From positions 184,448,888-184,512,887 of the forward strand of contig OY986438.1 in assembly GCA_963920525.1 (NCBI GenBank): a stretch of 64,000 nt of DNA, read 5' to 3'. The position numbers were made by a program, and so were the translations under genes. Source of the DNA: Dichetophora obliterata. Lineage: Eukaryota > Arthropoda > Insecta > Diptera > Sciomyzidae. This document shows, one piece after another, positions 42,801 through 53,565 of this stretch; the first letter of the stretch is position 1, and each line of letters starts with the position of its first letter. Under the pieces are notes generated by a model that had not been told where the DNA came from, did no database searches, and saw nothing but the letters and a program-made list of their open reading frames with translations.

Positions 42801-43297
42801 CTTTTTATATATTAAGATATATTTTCCCAACAACTGTTGTTTTTTCACTTTTTCGCGACATTTTGTAGATTTTTTCGAAATTATTTGAGCAAATTAATTT
42901 TCATTTGAATTTGATAATCTCCGTTTTGTTTTGTGTATCATTGCCGTCAGAAAAGTGTTTACGAATAAAGTTAAGAAAATTCTTATAAGTGCGTTCATGT
43001 CAAAAAAGTTACGAACATTACGATACAAGGATTACGAAAACTTACGAAGTGACATGAATCGCACTAATAACTTTCTTACATTCGTAGTATTTACTAATGC
43101 TTTCGTACTATTTACGAATGAAGAATAATATTAGTAGAAACAATTCATTCGTAGGCTGACCGTACGATTAATTAGTAGAATGTACGAATTATTAGTAGAG
43201 TCTAAAAAATTGAAAACCGAAATCGTTCAGCCTTGTTTGTCGCACATCAATAGCTGTAGCTTACTGTAGCTTACTGGTAGTATAAAATGTAAAATTT

Positions 43298-43502
43298 AAA
43301 ACTATTAATATTATTTTAAGTCAAAACAAATAAGTACTATAAAATTTAGTAAAAAAATAAAGTAGTCGAATGTACCTTTGGATATCGAATGGACCTTTGA
43401 AAAAGTTTCTTATTCATGCCACTACGTTTTTGTTTTGTCATAAAAACCATTGCTCTTTTGCTCTTCTCGTATTATTTGGTTATCTTAGTTCATTCTTGTT
43501 AG
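43298..43502 (+). repeat. Dispersed ~205-bp repeat, copy 1
   Basis: AAAACTATTAATATTATTTT, AAGTAGTCGAATGTACCTT, CATGCCACTACG and TCGTATTATTTGGT appear in the same order and orientation at 47,061-47,264. Confidence 0.8.
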
Positions 43503-44369
43503 ACCGACCCAAAAAAAAACGAAGTGTTATTTTTTGGTGAGCACAGGAATAAAAATGTTCGATTATGTATCGAAAACAAGCCCTTAAAATTTGGTACGAA
43601 AATATTTATGTTTTGTACTCAACTATAGACGTTAGATAGCGCTGCACCTGTTTTTGAAATTCTGTGAACTATAAGACTGATAATCATACATGACATAAAT
43701 AATAATAAAGTTTTTTAGGTCTTACCGTACGTTTTTGGAGTAGCTAAAGACAGCGAAAAAATTTGTAAATGATTTGATCCGCTTGCTAGACTTAGAGATA
43801 TTTAAGAAAAAGCTGCAACACTATGAACAAAAAATTGTAAATTTCATGTTCAAAGCTTAATACGTCTTATAAAAAAATTTCATTTTTTTTTTTTTCAATA
43901 TCAATTTTTGAAGTTGGCATATTTACTTAAAAAAATAAATGGTTACACACCATCCTACACCTATTAATTCAAGAGATATATAAGTTTTTATTTTTATCCA
44001 CATGCTAGATTTAAAGTTACATATTCAAAAAAGTTTGCAAAAAAAAAGCCATGATATATAAGGGGGCGTCCAAAAATTACGTGAGGTGATTTTTGCGATT
44101 TTTTGACCCCTCCCCCCTCTAATCTCACGTGAGATTGTTCAAAATGCGTGCTTTCAGTGTTAATATGTTAATCTATGCTTCATTGTGTTGGACTTATTAA
44201 AAACACTCGTAATTTATTTTATTATTTTATTTAGGACTAGTTGAGACTAGAATTTAAAACTACTGAGATCGTAGATTAAAATTACACTGAAAAAAATCGA
44301 ACAATGAAATACTTATTAAGTAAAAGTAAGTCATTAAAAATGAGAACCTCTAAAATTGGTGAAGGAATA
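43503..44369. other. Non-coding stretch
   Basis: No gene. AAGGGGGCGTCCAAAAATTA at 44,060-44,079, followed by a CACGTGAG motif, resembles a motif seen at the ends of several insect dispersed repeats; no partner was found. Confidence 0.4.
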
Positions 44370-44790
44370 TTCATTCTAATTCAGTCCATGGGGAATCATG
44401 TGCTGTCTCGAGAGTGACTACTAGAACCCGCATGTCCATGTGATTTTCAGTAAAATCATCTGCTCCTTCAACCTCGCTCTGATTTAGCCACTCTAAACCG
44501 TTATCGCTTGCACACAGAAGCTAATTAGCTCGACGTGTGATAATCCGTGAAGGTCCACTTTGCGCGCTGGTGCACGGTGGACTGCGTGCCGATGCTCTGC
44601 AGCTCTTGTGATGGATGAAAAGCTAATACAGTCATGTAAAGGTTGAATCGGTAAGTAGAGGCGAATCAAAAAGGGAGCAAATAACTTTCCGTCATGGGCA
44701 TCTGGAATAGTCAGATGCCCATCAATCTGCGTAATAGGGCGTGGAGGTGGCCGCAGTATTAAGGCGCCTCACTCTCCATAGAAAAAAAAA
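44370..44790. other. GC-richer island with a perfect 11-bp hairpin
   Basis: This stretch is visibly richer in G and C than its surroundings. ATGGGCATCTG (44,694-44,704) and CAGATGCCCAT (44,712-44,722) form a perfect stem with a 7-base loop. Just after it, GGTGGCCGCAGTATTAAGGC resembles the D-arm of a leucine- or serine-type tRNA, but no matching B box follows at the right distance. It may be a fragment of an element. Confidence 0.4.
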
Positions 44791-45149
44791 TTTTGTTCGA
44801 CACAAATGCTCAATACAATTCTTGGTTTATGTTACAACACAGTACGACAAAATGATATTTTTTTGAGTACACATGAAAAATGTTAACAGAATATGAAAAA
44901 AGGCTTAAAATAAAGAAATACCTGTCTCGGCAATCGATTTTTAAGCTTCAAAGGACCGTGGAGGTTCACTTGTAATGTAATACTATTATAAAAATTTCTA
45001 TAAAAACAGAATGGGTGAACCGATTTTAATGCTTGAGCCAGTTTTGAAAAGTGAATTAAATTTGGATTTTTTTTATTAAGAAAACAATTTTTTCTCTTCT
45101 AGATGGCGCTTTAATTTTCATGTAAAGTTAAAAAATAACCAAAATATCT
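44791..45149. other. Non-coding stretch
   Basis: No feature recognised. Confidence 0.35.
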
Positions 45150-45386
45150 ATAATAATCCGTGTTAAAACAGATGGACGCATGTAGACTTGGGTTGATACA
45201 CCTATATTCCTATGGTATAGGGCCATGGTATAGGGCTTCAAGAGCAAATTATAGGTTAGACATTTAAATTTGGAGATGGTGTAATGTTGCTTTTGTGGCA
45301 AAAAAGTCGGAGTACTGTGCCAAATCAATGGTAAATGAGGGTATGGGATTATATTAATATTTTGGAAGTCCCGAATTTCCTTAGTT
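45150..45386 (+). pseudogene. Tc1-like transposase fossil, second partial copy
   Basis: This matches 39,127-39,343 in the same orientation: CCGTGTTAAAACAGATGGAC, GGTTAGACATTTAAATTTGG, TTGTGGCAAAAAAGTCG and ATTATATTAATATTTTGGAA. It carries the equivalent of the TDGRM...TW and LKFGDGV blocks with additional damage, including a small local duplication (CTATGGTATAGGGCCATGGT). Both flanking parts of the gene are missing. The family and role are as for the first copy. The parallel loss pattern suggests that both derive from the same decayed ancestor or that one segment was copied from the other. Confidence 0.75.
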
Positions 45387-45413
45387 TACAAGAATTATCC
45401 TTAGTATGCTGTA

Positions 45414-45920
45414 GGATCGAAATTTTGTAGGCATTTAATTATGTACGCGAAGTTTTGGTGTAGACTCAACACTAACACATACTTAACATTACGTGTTTGT
45501 TGAATGTGTTAACTGAACATTATTGTAGAATGTCAAATTTCTACGCCAATTGAATGTATCGGCATATAAAATACAGCAAAATTTTGACATTTTAACTCTC
45601 CCGTCATGTTTGTTAACTTGGTTGTTTGACTAAATTTTACGGTTCAACCGCGTAAATCTTATCTTATAGCTTAAAATTTAGTATGCTGTAGGAACGAAAA
45701 TTTTTATTCATATAATGTTCAATTACAACCAATGTAGTTGAACCTTTTTTTTTTGTTGGTTAGTACGCTGTTGAACCGAAAAATTTTTTCAATGCAGCCA
45801 AGCTTACAACCATGATTGGAGAGTTAAAATGTCAAATGTTCGCTGTCTTTTCTATGTTGGTACATTAAGCTGGCGTGGAAATGTGACTTTCAACAAAATT
45901 GTTCAAATAACACATTAAAT
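45414..45920. repeat. Cluster of three ends of the GCTGTAGGAA family
   Basis: AGTATGCTGTAGGATCGAAA (45,401-45,420 region), AGTATGCTGTAGGAACGAAA (45,689 region) and AGTACGCTGTTGAACCGAAA (45,762 region) are three direct copies of the tip found on the 23-kb element. The first unit also matches the right part of that element on the opposite strand (TCTACACCAAAA(C/T)TTCGCG). These look like nested or tandemly inserted copies. Confidence 0.5.
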
Positions 45921-46854
45921 AATGAAAATATAAACTTTTACTGCACTCTATTCACGGTCATCTTTTCGAAGAAATGGTGATATTTATACAAAAAGTAAAG
46001 TAACATTGGTAAAGAACATAGTGACAACGCTGAAAATGTAGTGAAAAGAAAAAATGCCATCACCACAAAACACATTTAACAGGAGGGAGAGGGGGTGTGG
46101 CGGCAAAAATATAGACGTACACAAATAAATAAGACATTTTAGGATAAAGAAATTTAATATACATAGCTGGATGAAAAAATAGATTTTTAGCCATAACTTT
46201 TGATTGGAAAGAGATATTGAGGTAATTTTTTTACACAAATTATTTTTAAGACTTGAATTTATTTTTGTAAAAAATATATAAACAACATTTTGGAAAAAAT
46301 AAATTTCGCGGAAAAAATCAAAGGGTTTGATGACAAAAACCGGAAAATAATTTTTGCGCTTGGCTGGAAGAATTTTTGCAAATTAATAATATGTCATATG
46401 AAAGGTAGTCAGATGTGCAATTTTCAATTAATTTCATTTTTACAACAAAAACCATTTTTGAGTCATTTTTTGAGTAAAAAGTCAATATTTTGGATCTTTT
46501 TTGACATAAACGTAAAACATATATACACCAAATTAACGGTACAGTTCAACCTTTTTTTTTTTGTGAAGTGATTTTATTGAACTTTTAAACAAAAAAAAAA
46601 CTTGAATAAAAGATATTAATGGACAGCGGAGATATTTGCATCGAAAGACCAAACTTTGATTTTCATGTCGTTTTTTTCTCATTCTTAGGTAACGGTGTTG
46701 TATGAAATAGTCGTTGTACTGAAAACTTGTACAATTTTGAATATATGTGAGTGTTTTTGATGTCAGAATAATATAAATTTTTTAAAATTAAATACACAAG
46801 AAACTCCGATACTAAGAAATATTATAATAACAAAATTACTGTTAGTTAAAAATT
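45921..46854. other. AT-rich non-coding stretch
   Basis: No gene recognised; a purine-rich GGAGGGAGAGGGGGTG run at 46,081-46,096. Confidence 0.35.
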
Positions 46855-47025
46855 TTCTGAGGGGGCGTGGCAAAAAATAAGTGTGTAACATTTTAATTTA
46901 GCATACACCTAATATGTATACCTAGTTTGAGCAAAATCCGTTGAGCCGTTTAGATTTGTATAAAGGCCAAACAAACAAACACACAAACAAACAAACCGAA
47001 AATGAGTTTTATTACTATAGATATT
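46855..47025 (+). repeat. 3'-end-like module with CAAA microsatellite
   Basis: GGGGGCGTGGCAAAAAATAA, then GAGCAAAATCCGTTGAGCCG, a (CAAA)n run (about 46,967-46,996) and TTTTATTACTATAGATA. The order resembles the tail of the 42-kb repeat block (a QUERY-like AATCGGTCCAGTAG segment, a tetranucleotide run and TTTTATATATTAAGATA). Confidence 0.5.
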
Positions 47026-47060
47026 CTTTTACAACAAAAAGGTGGCCATTATATTTTGAA

Positions 47061-47264
47061 AAACTATTAATATTATTTTGAGTCAAAAGAAATAAGTAGT
47101 ATAAAATGTAGTAAAAAAAAATTAAGTAGTCGAATGTACCTTCGGATATACAGTACAATGAAAAAATTTTACATTTATGCCACTACGTGTTTGTTCTGTC
47201 ATAAAAAATATTGCTTTTTTGCTCTCCTCGTATTATTTGGTGTTATTAGTTCATTCTTGTTAGT
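47061..47264 (+). repeat. Dispersed ~205-bp repeat, copy 2
   Basis: Direct copy of 43,298-43,502, with scattered substitutions and a few indels. Confidence 0.8.
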
Positions 47265-50200
47265 AACATCAAATGGCTGCAACAACCTATACACACTCGT
47301 ATATGCTTAAATCATACTGTATTGGAAATATCACAAAATCATAAGCAATTTTTTATCAGCTAAACAATTTATTCATTAAGGTTTAATTTTATATATTTAA
47401 GTCTAATGTTTTTTACTATTTAACACTATATATTTTTACTTTTCTTACTTTTTTTACTTTCTACTTTTTTGTACTATCTTGTGGAAAATTCCTTATTTAA
47501 TCGCTATGTAAAAATATGTAAAATTAATTGCATATATCACATAAATCTTTTTTCAAAATGTACAGGACAATTTTATATTTTTAATTTTTTTTAACTTAAA
47601 ATTTGCACAATCAGTCAATCTTTCTAGGACAATGTGAGCTGCATTTATTCAGCTCTCTCACACACACACACAGTATTGCTGCAGACAAGTGGTCCTTTAA
47701 AACAGTTTCACAGAGTGCATGCATTATGCATGTCTGGTAAAATACATTAATATTGTTGCGATTTTTTATTTATTATAACATACATTTGTTGCAATTGCAT
47801 ATTGTTGCTGTTGTTGTTGTGCTGTTTGTTCTACACTCTTACAATCTTGTCGCTCACTTTGTTGGCATTTCAGTATATATATATATTTTGTAATAAAAAC
47901 TGTTTCGCATACCAATTCAATTGTACGCATTCACACAGACTCACGAATACATTATTGTGCTGCCATTATAAAATTTCAAGGATTTTTCTCTTATATTTAG
48001 GTTTTTTTCTTTCTTTATCCTGCAGATCGTCACACTCACTCTTACATGCACCATCTATATTTATTGCTCATTTTTTTGTTTCTATTCTGCATCTGTATCA
48101 TTGTTTCTTGATTGTATTTAAAATGGCACATACAAGGTACGTGATTGTCTTTAAGGTCAAAGATTTCGTTTTATGATGTTGCCTTTAGTGACGTTTTGGT
48201 CCTTGTGTGCGCTATGCCAAAAGTATCGAATTTATTTACCGCAGTTGCAGTATTAAGAAAAGGAAGCATTTGTCATTTTGCTTGATTTTATGCAATTTTC
48301 TTGCCAAAACCAAATAATATGTTGGTCATACAAGATATCCTTGACCTCTAACTCCAATTAAATTGATTTAAATGTTAATTTCCAAGGTCTTTGAGTGCTT
48401 TACAAACATTCCTAATGGATAGTTAAGTTTGCAATAATAATTACTAAAACCAGAAAATAATATAATTTATCTGTTTTCTATACACAAACATCCAATCTTA
48501 GCCAACTTCATATTAAGAGTTCAAATTCATCAAGTATCAACATTTAACATTAAAAATTTAATCACAAAAAATTTCAAAATTGTTCAAATGCAATACTATC
48601 AGTAATTGAGCACTTAGATTTAAAAATGGACAAGTTTACTTTTTTAAAAAAAAAAAAAAAGACACGAAAAACTGATGCGCACGAACTGGTGTAATATAAC
48701 TCTAAATGTTTTTCTCAGTTCTGTAACTCTTGCCGCTAGCCTTTTAACTCTTACTCCTCAGCAACGTTTTATTATTGATCTTCAAAGTTTAACTAAAAAC
48801 TTTTTCAAATAATATTTCTGCAGTTAATAATAATATTACCCAATTTCTTTATGGTAATTTTTTTTTTGTTTAATTAACAGTCATTAAAACTTTGTTTCCA
48901 AGCTTAAGACTTTAACAAATCCCTCGTTTTCTAAAGTCATTTATTTTTTTTTTTTGCAATTATTTGTGAACTTTGAGACCTTTTAGAGCTTTAGAGTTTT
49001 CTCAAAGTAATGAACCTAATGTTTGCCTTTTTGAAATGGAAATTAATTCAATTTGCGTATCAACAAAGTAAAACACAGAAAAAATCTGCAAGTTGAAGAA
49101 GGTCTGAAAGCAAGAAATTAAGAAAAAGCCATTAGCAGCAAAAGCTGCCAACACATGAACATGAGAAGTCAATTTCAGAGCTGCCAACAAAAGTTAAATG
49201 GTTGAAATTAAAAATAAAAGAAAAGCCAAAAAAAAATTGCAAAGAACTTTATTGACAGCCATTAGCTAAGCGAGGCAGGACAAAGCAGAACTAACTCCTG
49301 AGCCAAATGGGAGACACAACTTGCGTCCGTTGGCCGATATGCAGCAGAACATCGAAATTGTATTTTATAATTTAATTTTATTTTTAAACTTTTTGCTTTG
49401 ATACACAAACACAAACACATTAGAGCAGACTTAACTGAATTTCAAAAACAATTAAACAGGATGTATAACAAAGGATGCAGTCTAGTCTGATGGCTGGCGA
49501 CGTAACACTCTGTAAATGCGTGCCTGCTGTTTGCTCCTGTTTGCTCCTGTACATAAACTATATGGTGGTTTTGACGATGATTTCTTTGATCATTATGAAG
49601 TTTGGGGTGATGATAGAATTGGGCAAGTGATGATGATAATGCTGCTGGTGATTCTGCTGTTGATGGTGATGAATAGCTGTGCATAGTTGGTGCTTGTGAT
49701 GCGGACAGTCATGATGCATGGCCATGCCATGCTCTGCACTCTACAGCCACTACTCACTCCTTCTGGCCATTACTTGCCTTACTGCAGGATTTTACTTCAC
49801 ATCAGGCAGTTTATTATGCCCAGCATAGACAATGAAAAACTGCACTCAATCTTATCCAGGCGTTGCAGTTCTACTTAAAATGCGTTTGCTTTGCTGCAAG
49901 CATTCATTTTGGTTGCTGTTGCTACATTAAGCCCACAAACTAGCAGTTGTGCTGCAAAAAATCAAACTAATATTAATTGACTTCATTTAAAAGTTTCTTC
50001 TGAATTTCTCGCACACACATACACACACTCAAATTTCTCGCTTTAATTGGAAAATGTATCAATTGCAGCAGCTGTTGCTGTAGTATCAAGATTTATTTAT
50101 TGTTGCTGCAACGCAACGCAAAGAAAATCGAGTTTGTTGAGGGCGTGCATGATTGGCTGATAACTTAGTTATTATGCAATTAATTCAATTGGCAAGATTC

Positions 50201-50388
50201 AGCAATTTTCAAGTTATGCTTGGTTGTAAAGAAGAAATCAACAAAGTTGCACCGCATCAGCATAAGTACATGAAGAAGTGGGGCAACTCAAGTGTATCTT
50301 CAATCAAAATTGTGAGTTGCGAAAACTACGCTTTAAGGGTGTAGTCTAGTTGGTCACTTTCGAAAATTCTTTTCTTTTACATTTTTCG
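47265..50388. other. Non-coding stretch with short simple repeats
   Basis: About 3.1 kb with no recognisable gene. There are CA repeats (47,659-47,672), TTG/TGC runs (47,797-47,825), a 15-base A-run (48,646-48,660), and GAT/TGG trinucleotide patches (49,565-49,675). Open frames (for example 47,802-48,176) are low-complexity and lack domains. Confidence 0.45.
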
Positions 50389-50890
50389 AATGTATTTAAG
50401 AAAATTGTATTAAATTTTTATGAAGATCCAAGCAGTATAAATATTTTTTTTTTTCAACCCAAAACTTACTACCTGTACTCACGTACCTGAGCACTCGCAA
50501 GACTTTAAACGCGTTTTTCTCAACGCTACGTTTTCACGGATGCCCCACACGATTTCTCTTTAACCCGTAAGCCGATCCTTCTGAATTTTTAACCACATAT
50601 TCTAAACATATATACTCACATACTATACTTTTATTATTTAAAAATATTAATTTTACTAAATGTTTTTTTTTACAAATAACAGCGAAAAAAGCAATCTTTT
50701 AAATTTATTTGGTTTTTATTACCTAAAATTAACAACAATTGCTCAAAACTAATATCAATAGTCTATTTTGTAGCCATTTTCATACCAACTTAAAAACACT
50801 TTGGTTTTTTCTTCAGATAAGCCATTGCCGAGATATCGTGTGAGAGACGACCTTCAAATCATGGCGTTTCGTTTAAGTAAGAATTTTATT
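50389..50890 (+). repeat. Dispersed ~500-bp repeat, copy 2
   Basis: Direct, diverged copy of 39,556-40,045 (TTTAAACGCGTTTTTCTCAA, CATATTCTAAACATATATAC, GAGATATCGTGTGAGAG). Confidence 0.8.
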
Positions 50891-51539
50891 TAAAAAAACT
50901 AAAAAAAAAATGTAGGGCAGATTCTCAGGAAGCTCAACCAAAAAACCAGGGACCATAGCTGTTATAAGAGATATTGAAAAAGTTAATTTGAAATAGTTAT
51001 TTTGCGACTTTTTCTAAAAAAGTCAAATTTTAATTGTTATTTTTCGACAGGAAATAAAAGTTAAATTTAACTCTTAGAAAGCTACTTTTATTCCAAGGGA
51101 AAAAATAACAATTATTTCGGACTTTTATTTTTTCTGTTTTTTAAAAAAATCATTTTCTAACTTTTTTTCTGTTGAAAATAACAAATATTTTTTGTGTAAT
51201 TTCTTTGATATTGTAGTTAAATTAAATTTTTTAAATTTAAGCTTGAATGGCAGACATTTGAATTTTAAGTAGCATTTTTTTAAATTTTTTACTCTTTAAA
51301 GTGCTCTTAAGAAAAAATCGGCTCATATTATCTAAATTAAGGTTTGGAATCCAATAAATTTTATATGCTTTTTTTTAAAAAAATATATTCAAGTCAATTC
51401 ATACAGTAGTTCTTGAGCTATTGTGTTCAAGCTCCAATATATATAATATAGTTTTTAAATTTTTTTTTTATGTGAAAACTTCTTTAGGCGCGTTGAGCGA
51501 TTTTTGGTACAGGGTAAATTTATAATTTGCGTCATCATT
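50891..51539. other. AT-rich non-coding stretch
   Basis: No feature recognised. Confidence 0.35.
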
Positions 51540-51650
51540 GCAGCGAGTAGCTTTCGTCATCACTACGGATAGCAAGTAGCTTTCGTCAATAAGCTTGACA
51601 CTGATTATTACAGTGCTTCTACAATTTATATTGTGTAATTACTCCAGTGC

Positions 51651-52169
51651 TTGTCAAACTTTTCGGATTCGATTTATTGCAGTGATTGTGAAACTGTTAT
51701 TCCAGTGACTTTTGAACTGTTGGTTGTAATGACTCTCAAATGGTTGGACTTTTCACTTTGTGAAGGGTGTCACGGTCTAATTGACGCACTTAAATTTCGT
51801 AATTTTGTAGGGTTCTTATTGCAGGATGAGTACAATGTGCCGCCTAAAGGCTATCCCGGAAATTGTCCAGGCAAGACCGTTACTGCTTCAGGAAGACCTT
51901 TAATTGGTATTGGTATGAGTGTAAAAGAGCCTAACTTAGTGTTTATTGATGGTTACTGTGGACCCGGGTTTCGGTCCAGGTGTGAGAGAGTCCGGCATTC
52001 GTACTGGCCCAAAAGTAGGAGTTATTCCCCTAAAAGCAGGGATTCGCAAAAACTCTCAATTGAAGAGAAAAATTGCACTCCTCCTCATCAATATTATTCA
52101 ATTGACGAACGATTCACTTTGTTTTCCTCATTCGTGAAGAAAAAAAAAACTTGTGCGCTCTTATGTTAA
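51651..52169 (+). CDS. Unrecognised ORF, possible LTR-retrotransposon leader or gag fragment
   Basis: An open frame of 172 codons with only a TTG at its start; the first ATG is at about 51,729, leaving about 146 residues. The composition is less AT-biased than the neighbourhood. Features: a Cys-containing N-terminus, a Gly/Pro-rich middle (PPKGYPGNCPGKTVTASGRP), and a basic Ser/Arg-rich C-terminal part (RSYSPKSRDSQK). No family is recognised. Upstream, CAGTGNTTGTNAAACT-like units repeat about four times (51,611-51,715), a pattern seen in the 5' leaders of some LTR retrotransposons. The hAT element at 52,187 begins just after the stop, so a downstream continuation may have been cut off. Chance ORF remains possible. 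Confidence 0.3.
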   Translation: MSNFSDSIYCSDCETVIPVTFELLVVMTLKWLDFSLCEGCHGLIDALKFRNFVGFLLQDEYNVPPKGYPGNCPGKTVTASGRPLIGIGMSVKEPNLVFIDGYCGPGFRSRCERVRHSYWPKSRSYSPKSRDSQKLSIEEKNCTPPHQYYSIDERFTLFSSFVKKKKTCALLC

Positions 52170-52186
52170 ATATTCAGAGTGATCAA

Positions 52187-53557
52187 CAGTGTGACCAGAG
52201 TGGAATATTACTTTAGCATATTTTAGTTTCGAGAAGCATATTTTTTTTATAAAAATATGCAGCATAAAAAGTGGAATATTTTTCGTATGATTATATTTTT
52301 CAAAATTCACAAAAATTGCAATAAAAAAATGTCTATTTGGTTACTAAATGGGTTTTTTTTTTTTTGGCTATCGACATTTTTTTGTGGTTAACTTCTTCGT
52401 TGTCAATTTTATTGCAATTCATGTAATAATTTCACGCAGCTTAATAAGTGAAGTAAATTTGCTTATATGTTTGTTTGGTTAGATTTTTTTATGGATTATG
52501 TTACAGCAGTAAGTAATTTACTTAAAAAAACATTAGTGGTATTCACGATGTGTTGTATTTTCCCTTGTATTGTGTATTTTCGATAAATTTGATATTTGTA
52601 GTAAATTTTTTAATATAACAAAAACAAAATTCAGTTTTCAAAATGCAACCCTGTGGAAAATATACAAGTTGTGTATTAGATCAGCTGATTGTACAAGCAT
52701 TTCTACTCAGCATGGAGCAAACTAAAAGCTACGCTGTGAGTTTATTTAATAAAAATTAATATAATTGATTTTAAAAATACAATATGTACTTTACTGAAGG
52801 TTCGATCACAATAAGTTGTAAGTATTGTAAATTTTGCAAAAATTTATCACAAATGCACCACATCGTGAATACCACTATTATTGCTAACAATAGCTATTTC
52901 TTTTAACTATTTTAAAATGTGGATTCAAAACAATAAAGCAGAAAAAAGTTATTGATCAAAGTTCGGAATCAGAAGATATATCAAAATTTGTGCTTTTCTC
53001 GCTTAGCTTACCATTTAGCAATGCTGAGGTTGAGAACATTTTTAGTTATATGAATCTTTCTTATTTAAACGAAAATCCAAATAGAATGCAAGAAAAACTC
53101 TTAAATAACTTTTTTGAATGTAAAAACATGGCTGCATACTCAAAAAAAGTGTTGTAATGCCTATCAAATACCAGATAGCTTAATAAAAAATTTAGAAATG
53201 CGAATTTCTATGATAATAATACAAGCAACAATTTAAGAATTGACCTCGAAGATGTGCCTGAATTTTAGTTTTGTTTATTGTATATCGTTACTTAAAATTC
53301 AAAAAACCATAACAATGTTTATAATTTTTTATAGGAGAAGAAAATAAATTTAAGTGCGATAGTAATCAAATAAATAAATGTTTTTAAACTTGCTTCTGTG
53401 TTCTTTTTATATGCATATTTAGACTTATTTAGATATATATGTATCTTTGAAATTGTAAGTGGAATATTTTTGTGGAATATAAAAATTGAAAGTGGAATAT
53501 TTAGCATATTTTTTTTAACAAAAAGCATATTTTTTCAAAAATCTTCTGGTCACACTG
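52187..53557 (+). mobile_element. hAT transposon remnant with intact ends and 8-bp duplication
   Basis: CAGTGTGACCAGA at the left is mirrored exactly by TCTGGTCACACTG at the right. GTGATCAA flanks both sides (52,179-52,186 and 53,558-53,565). CAGTG tips with an 8-bp duplication define the hAT superfamily. GTGGAATATT and AGCATATTTT repeat in both subterminal regions. At 1,371 bp it is an internally deleted copy with a C-terminal transposase fossil. Confidence 0.9.
52959..53157 (+). pseudogene. hAT transposase C-terminal dimerisation domain (fossil)
   Basis: A frame of about 65 codons reads FSLSLPFSNAEVENIFSYMN, then RMQEKLLNNFF and a stop at about 53,155. In hAT transposases the C-terminal region has the pattern SLPxSxAEVERxFSxMNxxKxxxRNRM, which forms the dimer interface. 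Here the S-N-A-E-V-E core is kept, while the following KxxLRNRM block is only partly recognisable (NPNRMQEKLLN). The N-terminal BED finger and the RNase-H-like catalytic core are absent, so it is inactive. It is in the expected position near the right end of the hAT element around it. Confidence 0.8.
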
Positions 53558-53565
53558 GTGATCAA

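Larger units (their letters stand above)
40489..43210. mobile_element. Element with long inverted ends packed with TACGAA/TTCGTA motifs
   Basis: The left arm (about 40,489-40,990) and right arm (about 42,940-43,200) are diverged inverted copies. A 24-base perfect match (40,814-40,837 against 43,042-43,065, opposite strands) and a match at the tips (ATTCGTACATTCTAC at 40,569; mirrored at 43,174-43,188) anchor them. The hexamer TACGAA or its complement occurs roughly 15 times in the left arm and 9 in the right. The interior holds a possible small spliced ORF, a tRNA-like segment and a five-unit repeat block. The superfamily is not recognised. Confidence 0.65.

Noticed and set aside
43298..47264. 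The 205-bp direct repeats as LTRs of one retrotransposon
   Set aside because: Between them there is no gag-pol, primer-binding site or polypurine tract, and the repeat ends lack TG...CA; a dispersed family explains them better.
47802..48176. 124-codon plus-strand frame rich in Leu/Phe/His/Ser
   Set aside because: It runs through CA/TG and TTG simple sequence and shows no domain or conserved start context.
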